Origin: Diploptera punctata
Taxonomy: Eukaryota > Arthropoda > Insecta > Blattodea > Blaberidae
Direction of reading: 5' to 3'
Assembly (NCBI GenBank): GCA_030220185.1
Contig: JASPKZ010003415.1
Coordinates: 124,001-188,000 of the forward strand
Length of the DNA stretch: 64,000 bases
Numbering within the stretch: position 1 is the first letter of the stretch; each line of letters opens with the position of its first letter. The notes below the pieces were generated by a model, which had not been told where the DNA came from, did no database searches, and worked only from the letters and a program-made list of their open reading frames with translations. Of this stretch, positions 12,695-21,353 are shown one piece after another. Made by a program: the position numbers and the translations under genes.

Positions 12695-15600
12695 TATAGC
12701 TTAAACGAGTTGGCGGAATCTTTCCTTCCTTAAAAAAAACAGACTACAGTACGACATTTGTGACTTGAACTGAAATCAATTAGATTTAACATACTTTTCA
12801 ACTTCGGATCCATTCCATAAACTTTCAATAAATGTGAAATAAAATATTTAATATTGTAAACAACAAAAATGCACTAGAATTAGTCAGATATTTATATTAC
12901 ATTATTTTAAGCATATATTATATTTAAGGGAAAGTAATTATACGGTTTAAGAATATGAACACGTTATCGTCATGTGTGACTTTAATATAAATATACTAGA
13001 CACTGACAACAGACATACACAACAGCTTATGTCCGCGTTCCAAGTTTGTGATATGACTATCCTTCCCTTACAGCCTACACATCACACCAATCATTCTGAG
13101 ACTTTACTTGACTTAATTGCTACTAATAATCCAGACAGAGTACTAACCCACGGGCAACTGTCAGCTCCCGGAATATCAGCACATGATATTATATTCTTAG
13201 CATATTCACTGCAGTGCCCTAAACTAGCTCGTAAGACTATCACATATAGAGACCTAAAACATATAAACAATGCAGCTCTACTTGAAGACGCTATAAAATT
13301 ACCCTGGCATACTATATGGACGTTGCATTCTGTTGACGAAAAAGTTGAGGCATTAAATAACCTTATATTACAACTATATGACAGACACGCTCCACTGAAA
13401 ACTAAACTAGTGAAACGACACCCTGCTCCCTGGATGTCTGCTAACATTCGTGACTTGATGACTGAAAGAGACGCAGCATATCGGAAATATAGAGTCGACA
13501 AAACTGATATAAATCTTAATCACTATAAACGGTTACGAAACAAGACTACACAAACTATCAGAAACGCCAAACTTAGACATCTATACAGCCTTACCGAACC
13601 TAATAACAATAACCCAGATATTTGGAAAAATCTGAATAAAATGGGTGTAGGAAGGAAAGACACACAGGTAGAAAAACTACCTGTTTCTCTGAACACACTA
13701 AATAACCATTTTACAAGCACATTCTTTACTCCTAAAGACAAAACACATACAACAAGTGAACTACTATTGACAAATCCACCAGACAGATAACATTTCCATT
13801 TTTCATATCTTACAGAAAATGACATAAAGAAAGCTCTCAAACGAATAAAAACAAAAGCAGAAGGTACTGACCTTATAAATATCACTCTACTTAACAAAAT
13901 AATCGACGTTATACTACCTACCATAACTCATGTTTACAACTCCTCACTACAAACCTCTATATATCCCACATTATGGAAGCAAGCAATTGTACGCCCACTC
14001 CCGAAAGTAAAAACTCCCTTAACTCCTAACGATTTTCGACCCATTAGTATTTTACCTACCCTTTCAAAAGCTTTGGAACGATTAGTCCACAAACAACTGA
14101 CTGACTACCTAACTGAACACGACCTTTTAGATCAATACCAATCAGGCTTTAGGACAGGACACAATACAAATACTGCTCTACTAAATATATGTGAAGACAT
14201 ACGCGAAGCATCTGATAATCGAAAACTTACTATTCTTACACTACTTGACTTTAGTAAAGCATTTGACACGGTAGACTTGGACTTATTGTTGCTTAAACTA
14301 AAAAACCTCTCACTTTCTGACAGTGTCAAGCAATGGTTCAACTCCTACCTTCGTGAGCGCCAGCAATATGTTGTAGGAAATTCTACATTACGCTCTTCTT
14401 GGATCTACCGTAAAGCTGGAGTTCCACAGGGTTTGGTGCTCGGCCCATTGCTTTTTTCAACATATTTAAATGACATATACTGACTCCTTAAAACATTGCT
14501 AACATCATTTATTTGCGGACGACATGCAGATCTACTTTCACTCAGACAAATATTCTTTAAATGACGCGGTAACCAAAATTAATGAGGACCTTGACTCATG
14601 GACAGCATGGACAGAGAAATATGGACTTCATTTAAATCCTAGAAAGTCATAAGGAATCATTATGGCTCATCAGAGACTATTATTCTCAATAAACACAAAT
14701 GCAATATTACATGTGTCACTTAATGGTGTTCAAATCCCTTATAGTGAGACAGTAAAAAAATCTAGGAGTAATTAAGGATAAACATTTAATTTGGAATAAA
14801 CAAATAAATAACATTTGTAAAACTATCTTCTCAATAATACACTCATTAAATCGTATAAGAAATTGTTTACCGTTTTCTCTAAGAAAAATGCTAGTAGAAA
14901 CACTCGCAATGCCCCATTTTGATTATTGTGATACTCTTTTTACTGACCTAAATACTGTTCTTACCCAAAGACTTCAACGTGTTCACAATTCTTGCATACG
15001 TTTTATTTGTGGTATACGTAGATTTGATCACGTTACACCATCCCTGGAACAATTGTCATGGCTTCGTCTTCAAGATCGTAGAACCATCCATTCCCTATGC
15101 CTACTCTATAACATATTACACACATCATTACCTTATTATTTATCACACCGCTTCACTAAACTCTCTGATACACATAACTTAGATACCCGATCCCTTGAGC
15201 ACAGTGTCCTTTATATCCCTCCTCATCATACCACCTATTATTCGAAATCTTTTACAGTTTCTCTTGCTAGAACATGGAATTCACTTCCACCCTATGTCAG
15301 AGACTGCCAAACTTTACCATCTTTCAGAAATAAATTGAAAATAAAATCACTAACAGAAACAACTCACTAATACTACTTTTTAAGAATTAATAATGCGTTT
15401 TTGCATTATTTAATAAAAATAGACTTAGGATTTGTTAATATATTTACCTAATGCCTTGTATAAAAAGCGTAGATTAATTCATTGTAGTGTTTTTTTTCTC
15501 TTCTTTTTATGCATAGTAGATTCGAGCTGTTATTCCTTTTTTATTCATTGCATCATTAATTTAATTTTAATTGTATTTAGTTTCATTCTATTATTAGACA

Positions 15601-16930
15601 TTAATTTCATTATTATTCAATATGACAGATAATGAAATGTTCAATAACTATTATTGTAACTTTTTTTTTGTATTCATATGTAACATGTTTGTCTTGTCTA
15701 ATATGACTACTATTGTAATTTTTTTGTATTCATGTGTAACATATGTTTGTCCTGTTTTATATGACTATTATTGTATTTTTTTTGTATTCATATGTAACAT
15801 ATGCTTGTTCTTGTGAGTGGAAGAGAAGGCCACATGGCCTTAACTCCACCAGGCTAAATATATAAATAAATAAAATAAATAATTTCTCATTTAGGTAAAA
15901 ATGTTTATGATGCAAATCATGGCATCGCCTGTGAATCTGACAGCAAGCAGTTACACTGTTGTGAACAAAGGTCTCATTGTCTCGGTAAGTCGATTATGGA
16001 TGTCAATTTCTATAACTTATTTTTAATTTTAATATTAATTTTTCAATGAATAATACAGTGAAATAACCAACTATGTCACTTTTTCATTGAAACCTTAAAA
16101 AATAGACTTTTAGTTGCACTTTATCTATATGCCAAACTTTGGTGGTCAGTAAACCCATGACCTAACTTCATCTTTTACTCTTTCACACTTATAAATGAGA
16201 ATGATTTTCACGGAGAATCTAATGGCACCTCAAACTCCATATGAGTGGTTCCTTCCCTGTGACCTTCAAATTGTCATTTGTTAAATTATAATATAATATT
16301 CATGGATTCTACTACCTTGATATTTAGTAATAAGGTCGGGGCTTAATGAATGACTTTTAGATAATTATTATATGAATATATCGTATTTTTTGGTAACATA
16401 AGCCCAGCCTCTAATAATGCACCTAGTAAATAATAATCATTCCTCTAAACAAATAATCGCTGCTCTAAAATACGAAATAAGTTATTTTAATGAAGAACTT
16501 CGGTATAGAAATTGTTCGAATACAACGGAAATTTAGAAATATACGCCCAATCTACAATCGCGTACTTAGCAATAAACAATCACGGAAATAATATTCCTAA
16601 TACATTTTGAAAAAGCCAAAAATTAATATATTTTTAATGTAATAAATATTTCTGAGTTGAGGCAAATATAAAATTACCTTGAAAAAAAATCATATGAAAT
16701 AATTGTTATATATATATATATATATAACTACTTTAAATGTAAGTTTATACATAAGAAGCGTATAGGATGTTAAAGAGGTCATATATAAATATAAATAATT
16801 TAGTTAATAAATTCAATTTCATATGATTATAATCTGGTTTCTTAAATGTTTTTTATAAGTTACTATGAAAGACTGAATTCTGGTAATTGTCGAGATATTC
16901 TCCAGTGGATGCCAACATTAATCAATTCGC

Positions 16931-16981
<51 letters not shown>

Positions 16982-19900
16982 TTTTATTTTAGCTGGCAGA
17001 GTTAAGATTACATCATCTTCTCTTCCACTCAACCTGTGGATAGTAAAATTATACAAAAATTATGTACTTATTACAATTTATAATATTATTATAATATAGA
17101 CTAATGTAAAGGCAATGGGAATGTGATCTAATATTAGCTAGCAGCAAAGAAACATGGAATAAAATAATATAAAATAGGTACGTAAAGCTTCCTAGATTAA
17201 TATTTTTTTAGGCATATACAAAATGCTGAATATACGGTAGTTGTTATGCAGTTAATATTTTCATTGTGTGGAACTTCAGATATCAGTTAATTTGGATTTA
17301 AATAATGATAGTGATTGACAATCCCTGACATGACTGGGAATTGAGTTCCATGTCCTAAATATTTGCAAATATAATTATTTTTCATTTAAACTGGCAAATG
17401 CCAATATTTATCATGTACTGGTGGTGAATGCTGATATATAATATTTTAATTTTAAATAAAACAAAAATGTTACATCATATAATATGTTATTAAAACATAC
17501 CGTATTATCATGTTGTAATAAAATAAGAGAATTGTAACTAACACCATGTGTAAAAATACTAAAATTAAAAGAAACAGTGCTTTATAAATCAAAAAGGGGA
17601 CTATAATACTGCACATTTTCGCTAATATTTTTATTGCCATAATGTTATAATATTACTATAATTCATAATAAAATTCCGTTGACGTGAACAGGCATGTATT
17701 AAAATATAATAAATACCTTGGCAGGTGCCGTCATCCTCAAACAGGCTCAATTTTTTAAAACTGTAGGCTTGTCTCATTCAATAGCACACACTCTTCTGCT
17801 GAAGGAGGAAGCTGGTTTCTGAAAGGCCTACAGTTTTTAATAAATTTAATCTGGTTCAGGACGACGGCACCTGCCAATGTATTTATTTTTGTTTTATTTC
17901 ATAATGTTTTATACGTTGAATAAAAATGGTCTATATGCAGTTACTTTTAGCAGAAGGCACTACATAAAGTATTTTAGACCAGCCTACTTTTCTGGAGTAA
18001 AATAAACTTTTCGTTTACTATCAATTAATGCTTGGAATTAAAAAAAAGATCATCATCCGTTATAGTGGCCATTAAAGATAAATTAGAATATCGGGTAAAG
18101 AATACAAATCAGCAAACGTTATTCCCACACTATTAAACGTTGCACAAGACTGAGGAACAACAGAAAGCACTTCGTGTAATGTTGGACGAAGAAACAATCT
18201 CGTTAAAACCTGTATTTTATGACACTCACCAGATATATTTTTGACGATATATACCGACGAAGGTACAACTGGATAATAATAATAATAACAATAATAACAA
18301 TAATAATAATAATAATAATAACAATAATAACAATAATAATAATAACAATAATAACAATAATAATAACAATAATCATAACAATAATCATAATAATAATCAT
18401 AATAATAATAATAATAATAATAATAGTTGATACAAGAGCCTTCTTTGAACCACAGCCTTCTTCTGAAGTTCCTGCCAAGATTCTCTAACAATACCTAAGC
18501 TTTGTCATTTTTTTATATTTTCCATCTTCCACCAAAGCTTGGGTGTTCCCTTCCCTTCTATAGTTCCAGTAAATACATATATTTTTTAAAAGGCAAATGA
18601 TACATGAATCTTATCACATGCCCTGTCGATTTCAGTCTTTGTATTTTTATATATGTGGCAATGCCCATATTTTTATATTGCGATGCATTGTTGGTCAGGC
18701 TTTTGAATTTCGCGGGCGATTCGACGGCAATAGTCGGATATCGCCTTCTATGGTAGAGAGGAATTAGTGAACTGATGACACGCGAATCAGTGGCTCGCGG
18801 AGAATTTTGCACATGAGTCTATACATCCATTCTAGAAAGGTCGATTTTGGAGTCTTCGAGCCAAGAAGTGTCTAGTCTGTCATTCCAGATGGTTCTAACC
18901 CTCGCGTATGTTAGAGAATGCACCTCGTGTCCAGAGAGTGGGCGAGGAAGCGTCATTAAATGTGAAAACAAGTAGACTTACTAAGTGTTAACGTCAGCGA
19001 GTCAAGAGTACGATAAAATAAATTGTGAAACAAGAGACTTCATTATTTGAAATGAGTGAATTACAGTGAAAGAAATGAAGTGAGTTTGAAAATGTTGTAT
19101 AAACATCTGTGGAGTTAATTCCAAGAAATTATTTCTGAAACTTAACCTACTGTAGGGTGCGACAATACAGTTCATATAGCTCCTTATATCTAATATGCCA
19201 TTCTCCGTTAGTATTTATTGGGCCAAGTATTACACTCAATGTTTTCTTTTCGAAAACACTAAGAATATTTTCATCAGTTTTGCTTAGCACCCATCTCACA
19301 AATCCGATAAACTAGTACTGGTTTATTCAGAGTTTTGTACAATTTAATGAATGTACAGTAACATTATTTTGTTTATATCATTTCCACTGCATAAATACTT
19401 TGTACATTTTAGAGTGAGTGTTATATTTTGAAATTTTCTCATACATTTATTTTTCTTTATATCATTACCTAATGTTTTAATTACTTTCTCAGTCTGGTAT
19501 CGATCTATTATATAATGTTTTGTTTAAATCATTCTCCAATGCATTAATTCTTTGTGATTCATAGTACGCTTTATATGTTCAAACTTTCTCCTAAATTAAT
19601 TTTGTTTTATTTTGTTTCATAATATCATTATTTAATTATCTTCTTCAGCCTGGTATTAATTTATTCTAAAATGTTTTGTTTATCTCCCGGTGCATTATTT
19701 CTTAATTTTTTATGTCTTAAATCTATTTCGTAAATGTATAATTTGTTTTCCCTCTAGCTTTAACTAAAAGCTTGTAATGTATATTTTCTGTAATTATTAT
19801 TTCTGTAATTGAACTGTACTCGAGCACGAGCGTTTGCTTATTCGGGTGTCAATACTATGTACAGCCTTTGAAAAAAAAAAACATCACAACTCATGATGGC

Positions 19901-21353
19901 GGAATGTTAAGAGTTTTGAAGAGTGATTCACACCAGTACGTTGTTACATGTGCTGTCTCGTTTGAGTACAAATCGGGCGGCGTAAGTATTTCTTCATGCA
20001 GTATTTGTATCGTTCGCTTAAGTGGAACAGTCGGTAAGATGCTCTCTTGTGACGAAGCGGGCCCTGGTTCGATCCTGGTCATGAAAGCTTTTTTTATAAC
20101 GTCGTTAATATTCACAATGCCTAGACGTTACAAGGTTTCGTTAAATGAATAAATTTGTATATGTCTTCTTCTTCCTTTCCAGGATTAGGTCAATGCGATC
20201 TGTTCCAGTCTCAAGTCCATCGTTTCCTTGGCCGTCCCAAAAATCTCTTTCCATGCGGTTTGTAGGTGTTGATCTTTTTGGGTAATCTTGTATTGTCCAT
20301 TCTCTCTAAATGTTCTTTCCATTGGTATTTTTGCTCTTCTAGTTTATCAACTATTGAAAATCTATTAATGCGTATACATCCTTTTACGGATTAAATTTGT
20401 ATATGTGGGGAAATAAATTAATTAAAGGAAGCAGGCCATACATAGAAAATAAATTACGTTATAACACAATGCATGACAAGATTATTAATATCCACAACAA
20501 ATGCAAAACGCGTCTGATTAATTTAAACTAGGTTAAGTTATCATCTAATTTCAATATACAAGTATTTAATCACTTCATACAGATTTTTCTAGCAGGGATA
20601 GTTGTGTTGTAGTGGAGGGAAAGTCTGTTTTCCATGCATGAGGTCGCGTGTTTCATCCCGCTGTCATGTTTTTTTCTCGTTCTTATTTCATTTTTTTTAA
20701 ATTTGTTTCGCTCTTTTGTATTTATTTACGCGAAATTATTTTACCTTGCACGACACACCGCGAAATAGATATTATTTTACTTTGTCAATAGTTGTGCACT
20801 AGTGAACTAAGTAGCTGATCCCTGATCATGCGCAATAGCTTCGTTATGGGACTTAAATATTATCTGTGCGTCATCAATTATTTCAAAGGCTGTACAATAT
20901 TTATTTGTGAATGAAATGTATTCTTATTTGAAAATGTTATGTATTTCAATGCCATGTTACTGTATGTCGACATTTACCGTAAATTGGTGACATTCACCAA
21001 TTTCGGTGCTTCACAGTAGCACAGATAAGAAAAGAATCATTCTATATAAGATAATTGTAATGTAGCTATCACATTCACCTTATGTGAATTGAATGAAAAT
21101 ATATCATAAACGTTTTAAATTATTATAAATGGAGTATCTTCTGAATACCAAAGTTTGAAAAGGATACAACATTAAATCGTTTTATTAATTTTTTAAAAAT
21201 AAAAACAAAATTTCGGTCTTTCTGTATCATAATTATATTAATGATTTAAATAATTTACAGATTCTGATGGCGCTTATCACTAACTTCATAGCGATTGTTC
21301 AACTGGCTCCACAAATATCTAAAACAGTTGCTGCATTTACTAGGAGAAACTGA
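557..21353 (+). CDS. Gustatory receptor A (insect 7tm_7 family), whole gene, 4 coding exons
   Basis: Join 557-1462, 5725-5793, 15895-15984, 21261-21353 gives 385 aa with no internal stop. All three introns are GT-AG and phase 0. Length, about seven hydrophobic segments (roughly aa 47-70, 77-96, 133-152, 165-190, 250-272, 279-297, 350-375) and a short C-terminal exon with TNFIAIVQL at the place of the TYhhhhhQF signature identify an insect gustatory receptor. Such proteins are inverted-topology, ligand-gated cation channels in gustatory neurons (family knowledge). The ligand cannot be read from sequence. The neighbour at 29723-63303 is a close tandem paralogue with the same exon structure. The ATG at 557 was chosen as first in frame after an upstream stop; a second ATG at 572 is possible. 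A likely 3' splice site at 484-485 suggests an upstream 5'UTR exon. Confidence 0.92.
2026..2470. mobile_element. Small inverted-repeat element nested in the M1 MITE
   Basis: Its ends are inverted: ATTCAACACAGGAAGTTAGT on the left and ACTTCCTGAGTTGAATC on the right. The segment is absent from the M1 copy at 57283-57700. No coding capacity; superfamily not assigned. Confidence 0.5.
2849..3312 (-). mobile_element. RTE-like LINE 3' fragment nested in the mariner
   Basis: It contains the complement of the RTE C terminus (GRPRNRWEN, RRLRWAGH, GPKRDEQTGEWRRLHN region) and ends in a tandem (TTAC)n tail. A 9-bp duplication TTGAATTTA at 2840-2848 and 3313-3321 frames it precisely. 5' truncated. Confidence 0.85.
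3384..3860 (-). pseudogene. DD41D mariner transposase, C-terminal fragment
   Basis: The reverse strand reads VLGDYLIGAHIKLNGRRY, then MHDGALAHFAAAVRRH, then PPRSPDLNPLDFYVWGHLKS. The second and third catalytic Asp (HDG and PLD) are separated by 41 residues by hand count. The DNA-binding N terminus and first Asp are missing. The same spacing occurs in the intact transposase at 44936-45970, so both belong to one subgroup. Confidence 0.8.
4133..5213. other. Intron 1 of receptor A: no gene seen
   Basis: Nothing coding is recognised. A weak reverse-strand tRNA-like remnant lies at about 5030-5110 (AACCTGGGATC, GAACTGGATTC). Confidence 0.5.
5214..5605 (+). repeat. tRNA-derived SINE family P, copy 1
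   Basis: The head GTCCACCGCTGTGGTCTCGG, an A-box-like GTAGCGTGCTG and the B box GGTTCGATCC form a tRNA-like promoter. It is followed by the conserved body TGGGTGAGGTTTTTATCGGG and an ATC-rich segment. Copies P2 (31661-31991, reverse) and P3 (40237-40585) share head and body, but this copy has a different 3' module (AACCTCGCCTTCCAGGCGCC). RNA polymerase III transcription is inferred from family knowledge. Confidence 0.8.
5725..5793 (+). CDS. Gustatory receptor A, exon 2 (23 codons)
   Basis: The acceptor is a long T tract followed by CAG, and the donor is CAG|GTAATT. It encodes GRAILSELRNIPLSKISDSC then VRQ, the intracellular loop between TM6 and TM7. The length (69 nt), phase 0 and the SELR..P..K motif match both copies of exon 2 in the paralogue. 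It is too short to be found by ORF length. Confidence 0.9.
6578..6720 (+). repeat. Decayed tRNA-derived SINE remnant
   Basis: GGCACCGTAGCCAAGCGGTT followed by TAAGGCGTC resembles a tRNA A-box region. The tail CGGCCAATATGGGACCGATG is non-tRNA. The B box is not clear. Confidence 0.45.
7161..7206. repeat. (CA)n/(TA)n microsatellite
   Basis: A run of about 18 CA units adjoins the tail of the SINE S1 copy. Confidence 0.9.
7202..7322 (-). repeat. tRNA(Gln)-like SINE family S, copy S1
   Basis: The reverse strand reads GCCCGGTGGTGTAATGGATA (A box), a Gln-like anticodon arm and GGGTTCAAATCCC (B box), ending GCATTTATTTTTCTTATG. The tRNA part is bounded by inverted AAGAAAAATAARTG and CATTTATTTTTCTT. 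It abuts copy S2 head to head. Confidence 0.8.
7331..7440 (+). repeat. SINE family S, copy S2 (5' truncated)
   Basis: It starts inside the tRNA part (CACGCTGAAGTACCAATTCA), has the B box GGGTTCTAATCCC, then CATTTATTTTTCTTATCATG and the body TTGCATTGCTCAATG. It lacks the A box and forms an inverted pair with S1. Confidence 0.75.
7570..7750 (+). repeat. SINE family S, copy S3, ending in (TA)n
   Basis: It has the head AAGAAAAATAAGTGTTTGAA, a damaged A box, the B box GGGTTCAAATTCC, the CATTTATTTTTC element, the body TTTGCAATGCTCAATGTC and a (TA)n tail that adjoins the L1-like LINE at 7751. Confidence 0.8.
7790..8310 (-). repeat. LINE-A 3'UTR with tandem repeats of about 75-90 nt
   Basis: Motifs ATTACAATTAAATAATAACA, CAATAGCATTATACACTAAA and ACATTACAATTACATAAAGA recur in order about five times on the + strand. 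The sister copy at 56280-56570 has fewer units. The apparent ORFs here are periodic artefacts. Confidence 0.8.
8342..8803 (-). CDS. LINE-A ORF2 C-terminal segment (CCHC-like domain)
   Basis: It encodes KNVWRKIRRRYLDVNQQDTF onward to the stop, with CPMCGNFEDGIHILGKC, a Cys/His cluster usual at the LINE ORF2 C terminus. It is displaced from the RT frame by 4 extra nucleotides near 8790 relative to the copy at 55058-56243, where the same region is in frame. Confidence 0.8.
   Translation of the reverse strand, partial: KIQRKNVWRKIRRRYLDVNQQDTFAECTGKRSLCLQRDLKHVWGKESYILNLGFKERSGFAWFRLGAWKFLKISDDHDMRICPMCGNFEDGIHILGKCNDLEYWRHQLLPERFLNSNRERLACYELLVNPENWINLGKFLDKTRKIRTTLIHE
8640..10508 (-). CDS. LINE-A ORF2 reverse transcriptase segment
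   Basis: It contains RT motifs in order: NGKAPGIDGIPGEFLK, YRGICLLSVFGKIY, QAGFREGYSTVDN, FIDFKMAFDTVDR, NRGVRQGCILSPMLFNLFVD and the catalytic LLYADDLIICS. The first ATG (10469) is internal. The open frame extends upstream to an A7 run near 10505, where it shifts relative to the endonuclease. The last ~55 residues before the stop at 8640 are out of frame. Confidence 0.88.
   Translation of the reverse strand, partial: NKKIAWQNKKSEEMRVATESGNIADIWKALRELKVKSINRTRITPGEWRSYFDRVLGNERLRYNQGNIVEIPDPIHIQLLDQDISKNEVVSSIKCLKNGKAPGIDGIPGEFLKNMISSNKLLDVLKTAFNKLFNGGDYPEAWATGVIQPLYKGKGGAQIPESYRGICLLSVFGKIYCKVLYERIRQWAKENNRLSKYQAGFREGYSTVDNLFVLRTLIDDNLKMKGGKLFCAFIDFKMAFDTVDRSALWEKLNRKGLSHKMIHALMSIYKYVKFCIKVDQGHITESSEANRGVRQGCILSPMLFNLFVDDIVDVMLEGEIEAPEIGNVRIPVLLYADDLIICSKTIKGLQRGLDLLEIYCRNWGLTVNVSKTKTMTFKNGTVYGRTEEWKYRDQVLQNVKHFEYLGTTLKMNGKWKKHIDIALFKGRGQLNSVLGILGRVPDIPVSTLEKMYGAMVRPVMHYSSEIWGFQRTEILNKVYTHFLKYITGLSKAVSNCGILYEFGSFQDDINCKIRVLKYWLRVIQGEQTMLRAICYDHQIKNIDVKFCADEVRKELEKIGMGWIWEKGTENPTQERVEKNKEEVLRCKPTRYLRRMYRKTLTVFTKRPKTRLGKRIVYTQPRI
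10483..11646 (-). CDS. LINE-A ORF2 AP-type endonuclease segment
   Basis: It encodes LTVGSWNIEGLKQ, LALGETW, GGVAILYK, CLLSIYRQP, IIILGDFNCRIG and VIDYSIC, the ordered motifs of apurinic-like endonucleases that nick target DNA for target-primed reverse transcription. It has no ATG at its start. The frame is continuous with ORF1 except for one TAG at 11652-11650. It stops at 10483 just after the A-run frameshift into RT. Confidence 0.88.
   Translation of the reverse strand: MLTVGSWNIEGLKQKLSMDRCVEFIETFDILALGETWLKANECVNLCNMKGYFKGNQKRGKRGRYPGGVAILYKANLDPYIKKVNITLKEAICIYYHTERAEMCLLSIYRQPLNSRYANPNFFVELSDSLAEIKDRFPEAGIIILGDFNCRIGEENITIKSDDNETRGEGRRSKDKILNSEGNQLLAFCDAFELEILNGKYGEDKNGELTFINKNGSSVIDYSICTQDMIPVLSNFCIVSRIESHHFPNKLILNMKGISETVNDEVATILRPIIRFRWIEDLREEFIRSLETLIQDLQLNDLSGEEIIKTLTECFQKAGEKFKVKYAMNQKDKGWYNNACRKKKKFVESSLLKFRNESTDESRKNYAQERERNIKNFWQKQKNSMAK
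11650..12573 (-). CDS. LINE-A ORF1, L1-type nucleic-acid-binding protein
   Basis: It runs 307 aa from ATG at 12573. A coiled coil (about aa 1-60, MEEVRKLIETLSTEV; MEDRLKWLESKLDYLE) precedes an RRM-like core with NQSRRNNIVIYGV, ERAHRVG and RPIVCKLSHYK, then a basic, disordered C terminus. This is the layout of L1 ORF1 trimers that coat LINE RNA. The ORF ends CAA-TAG-GGT, in the same frame as the endonuclease. Confidence 0.85.
   Translation of the reverse strand: MEEVRKLIETLSTEVKEGFEKCNVGEKIRDIETNMHRMEDRLKWLESKLDYLENQSRRNNIVIYGVHEEDRECWEETEHIVKRVVAQIGIDLVDSDIERAHRVGRWNSGKRPIVCKLSHYKIKCWILRDSKYLKGTGINIAEDFSEKVRRERDFLKRHMLEARRQGCHAIIQFNKLIINGRIWSREKLQNMDNSENEFEEVIDSESPKHTGDASTAGGLLTAEEGENSTREKERGTTTLITPRNPINIQQKTAERKQHTPPLRGERPADTRTPTRKSLRLLNLPAEKELLRGGSSKNTGKTNDKGTQ
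12655..12700. repeat. (TA)n microsatellite at LINE-A 5' flank
   Basis: An AT dinucleotide run marks the 5' boundary of LINE-A. Together with the (TA)n at 7725-7750 it suggests insertion into a TA repeat. Confidence 0.85.
12972..13790 (+). pseudogene. LINE-J endonuclease C-terminus and linker
   Basis: 272 open codons hold LLDLIATNNPDRVLTHGQLS and APGISAHDIIFL (endonuclease C-terminal motifs), then the linker APWMSANIRDLMTERDAAYR before RT. The frame stops at 13788 although homology continues in frame (HFHFSYLTENDIKKALKRIK). Confidence 0.8.
13791..14483 (+). pseudogene. LINE-J reverse transcriptase, N-terminal half
   Basis: Translation shows NDFRPISILPTLSKALERLV, QYQSGFRTGHNTNTALL, TLLDFSKAFDTVDLDLLLLK and AGVPQGLVLGPLLFSTYLND, then a stop. 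The catalytic FADDMQIYF follows in another frame near 14515. Confidence 0.8.
14888..15370 (+). pseudogene. LINE-J reverse transcriptase, C-terminal part
   Basis: 160 open codons: MLVETLAMPHFDYCDTLFTD, RLQRVHNSCIRFICGIRRFD, LSWLRLQDRRTIHSLCLLYN and ARTWNSLPPYVRDCQTLPSF. These blocks match the C terminus of the antisense copy at 50368-51597. Confidence 0.82.
15895..15984 (+). CDS. Gustatory receptor A, exon 3 (30 codons)
   Basis: The acceptor is TTTAG|GTAAAA and the donor TCG|GTAAGT. It encodes the MASPVNLTASSYTVVNKGLI segment that leads into TM7. It is the same length and phase as exon 3 of gene B. An A/T-rich LINE tail ends about 10 nt upstream, so the branch point of intron 2 probably lies in transposon sequence. 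Confidence 0.9.
15985..16930. other. Receptor A intron 3, AT-rich, nothing recognised
   Basis: No coding or repeat family was recognised apart from a short TA run near 16705-16725. Confidence 0.5.
16935..17355 (-). mobile_element. LINE-J 3' fragment with (TAA)n tail
   Basis: It begins with (TAA)n and GTTTTATTTTAGCTGGCAGA, the reverse of the LINE-J tail. The far end reads RTWNSIPSHVRDCQSLSLFK on the reverse strand, the conserved LINE-J C terminus. Confidence 0.75.
17704..17884. mobile_element. Foldback hairpin element
   Basis: The arms of about 60 nt are inverted: CCTTGGCAGGTGCCGTCATC on the left and its complement GACGGCACCTGCCAATG on the right, with CTGTAGGC near the inner end of each. The loop is about 50 nt. 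A MITE-like foldback element; no coding capacity. Confidence 0.65.
18273..18426. repeat. (AAT)n/(AAC)n compound microsatellite
   Basis: About 150 nt of AAT and AAC triplets with AATCAT interruptions. Long Tyr- and Ile-rich ORFs over it are artefacts. Confidence 0.95.
18430..20000. other. Receptor A intron 3, no gene seen
   Basis: AT-rich sequence without recognisable coding exons or TE proteins. Confidence 0.5.
20008..20090 (+). repeat. tRNA-like SINE remnant
   Basis: AGTCGGTAAGATGCTCTCTT and a strong B box GGTTCGATCCTGG followed by a T-run look like a tRNA-derived promoter. The acceptor stem does not pair, so a functional tRNA is unlikely. Confidence 0.5.
20160..20398 (-). mobile_element. 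LINE-D (RTE-like) 3' fragment
   Basis: TCTTCTTCTTCCTTTCCAGG and TTTCCTTGGCCGTCCCAAAA match the longer fragment at 57795-58560 on the same strand. On the reverse strand this is the GRPRKR-containing C terminus with a GAA-rich tail. Confidence 0.7.
20600..20690 (+). repeat. Possible tRNA-like remnant
   Basis: GCAGGGATAGTTGTGTTGTA and the B-box-like CGTGTTTCATCCCGCTG form a weak tRNA-like pattern followed by T-rich sequence. Confidence 0.3.
21261..21353 (+). CDS. Gustatory receptor A, terminal exon 4 (30 codons plus stop)
   Basis: The acceptor is TTTACAG. It encodes ILMALITNFIAIVQLAPQIS and about ten further residues, then TGA. This is the pore-lining TM7 with the family signature in the variant form T-N-h5-Q-L. 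Gene B has the near-identical ILMALMTNFIAIIQLAPQIS here. Confidence 0.92.
   Translation: MLMALITNFIAIVQLAPQISKTVAAFTRRN

Larger units (their letters stand above)
12945..15884 (+). mobile_element. CR1/jockey-like LINE (LINE-J), 5' truncated and broken
   Basis: It starts inside the endonuclease (EHVIVMCDFNINILD), continues through RT to C-terminal DRRTIHSLCLLYNIL and ARTWNSLP, then a 3'UTR with GGCCTTAACTCCACCAGGCT and an AAATA-rich tail. At least several stops and frameshifts (13788, 14481, 14650, 14760 regions) kill it. Related pieces lie at 1-300, 16935-17355, 50060-51950 and 63760-63905. Confidence 0.85.

Noticed and set aside
18072..18491. Long Tyr-, Ile- or Asn-rich ORFs on both strands
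   Set aside because: They are translations of the AAT/AAC microsatellite; all frames stay open because the repeat lacks stops.
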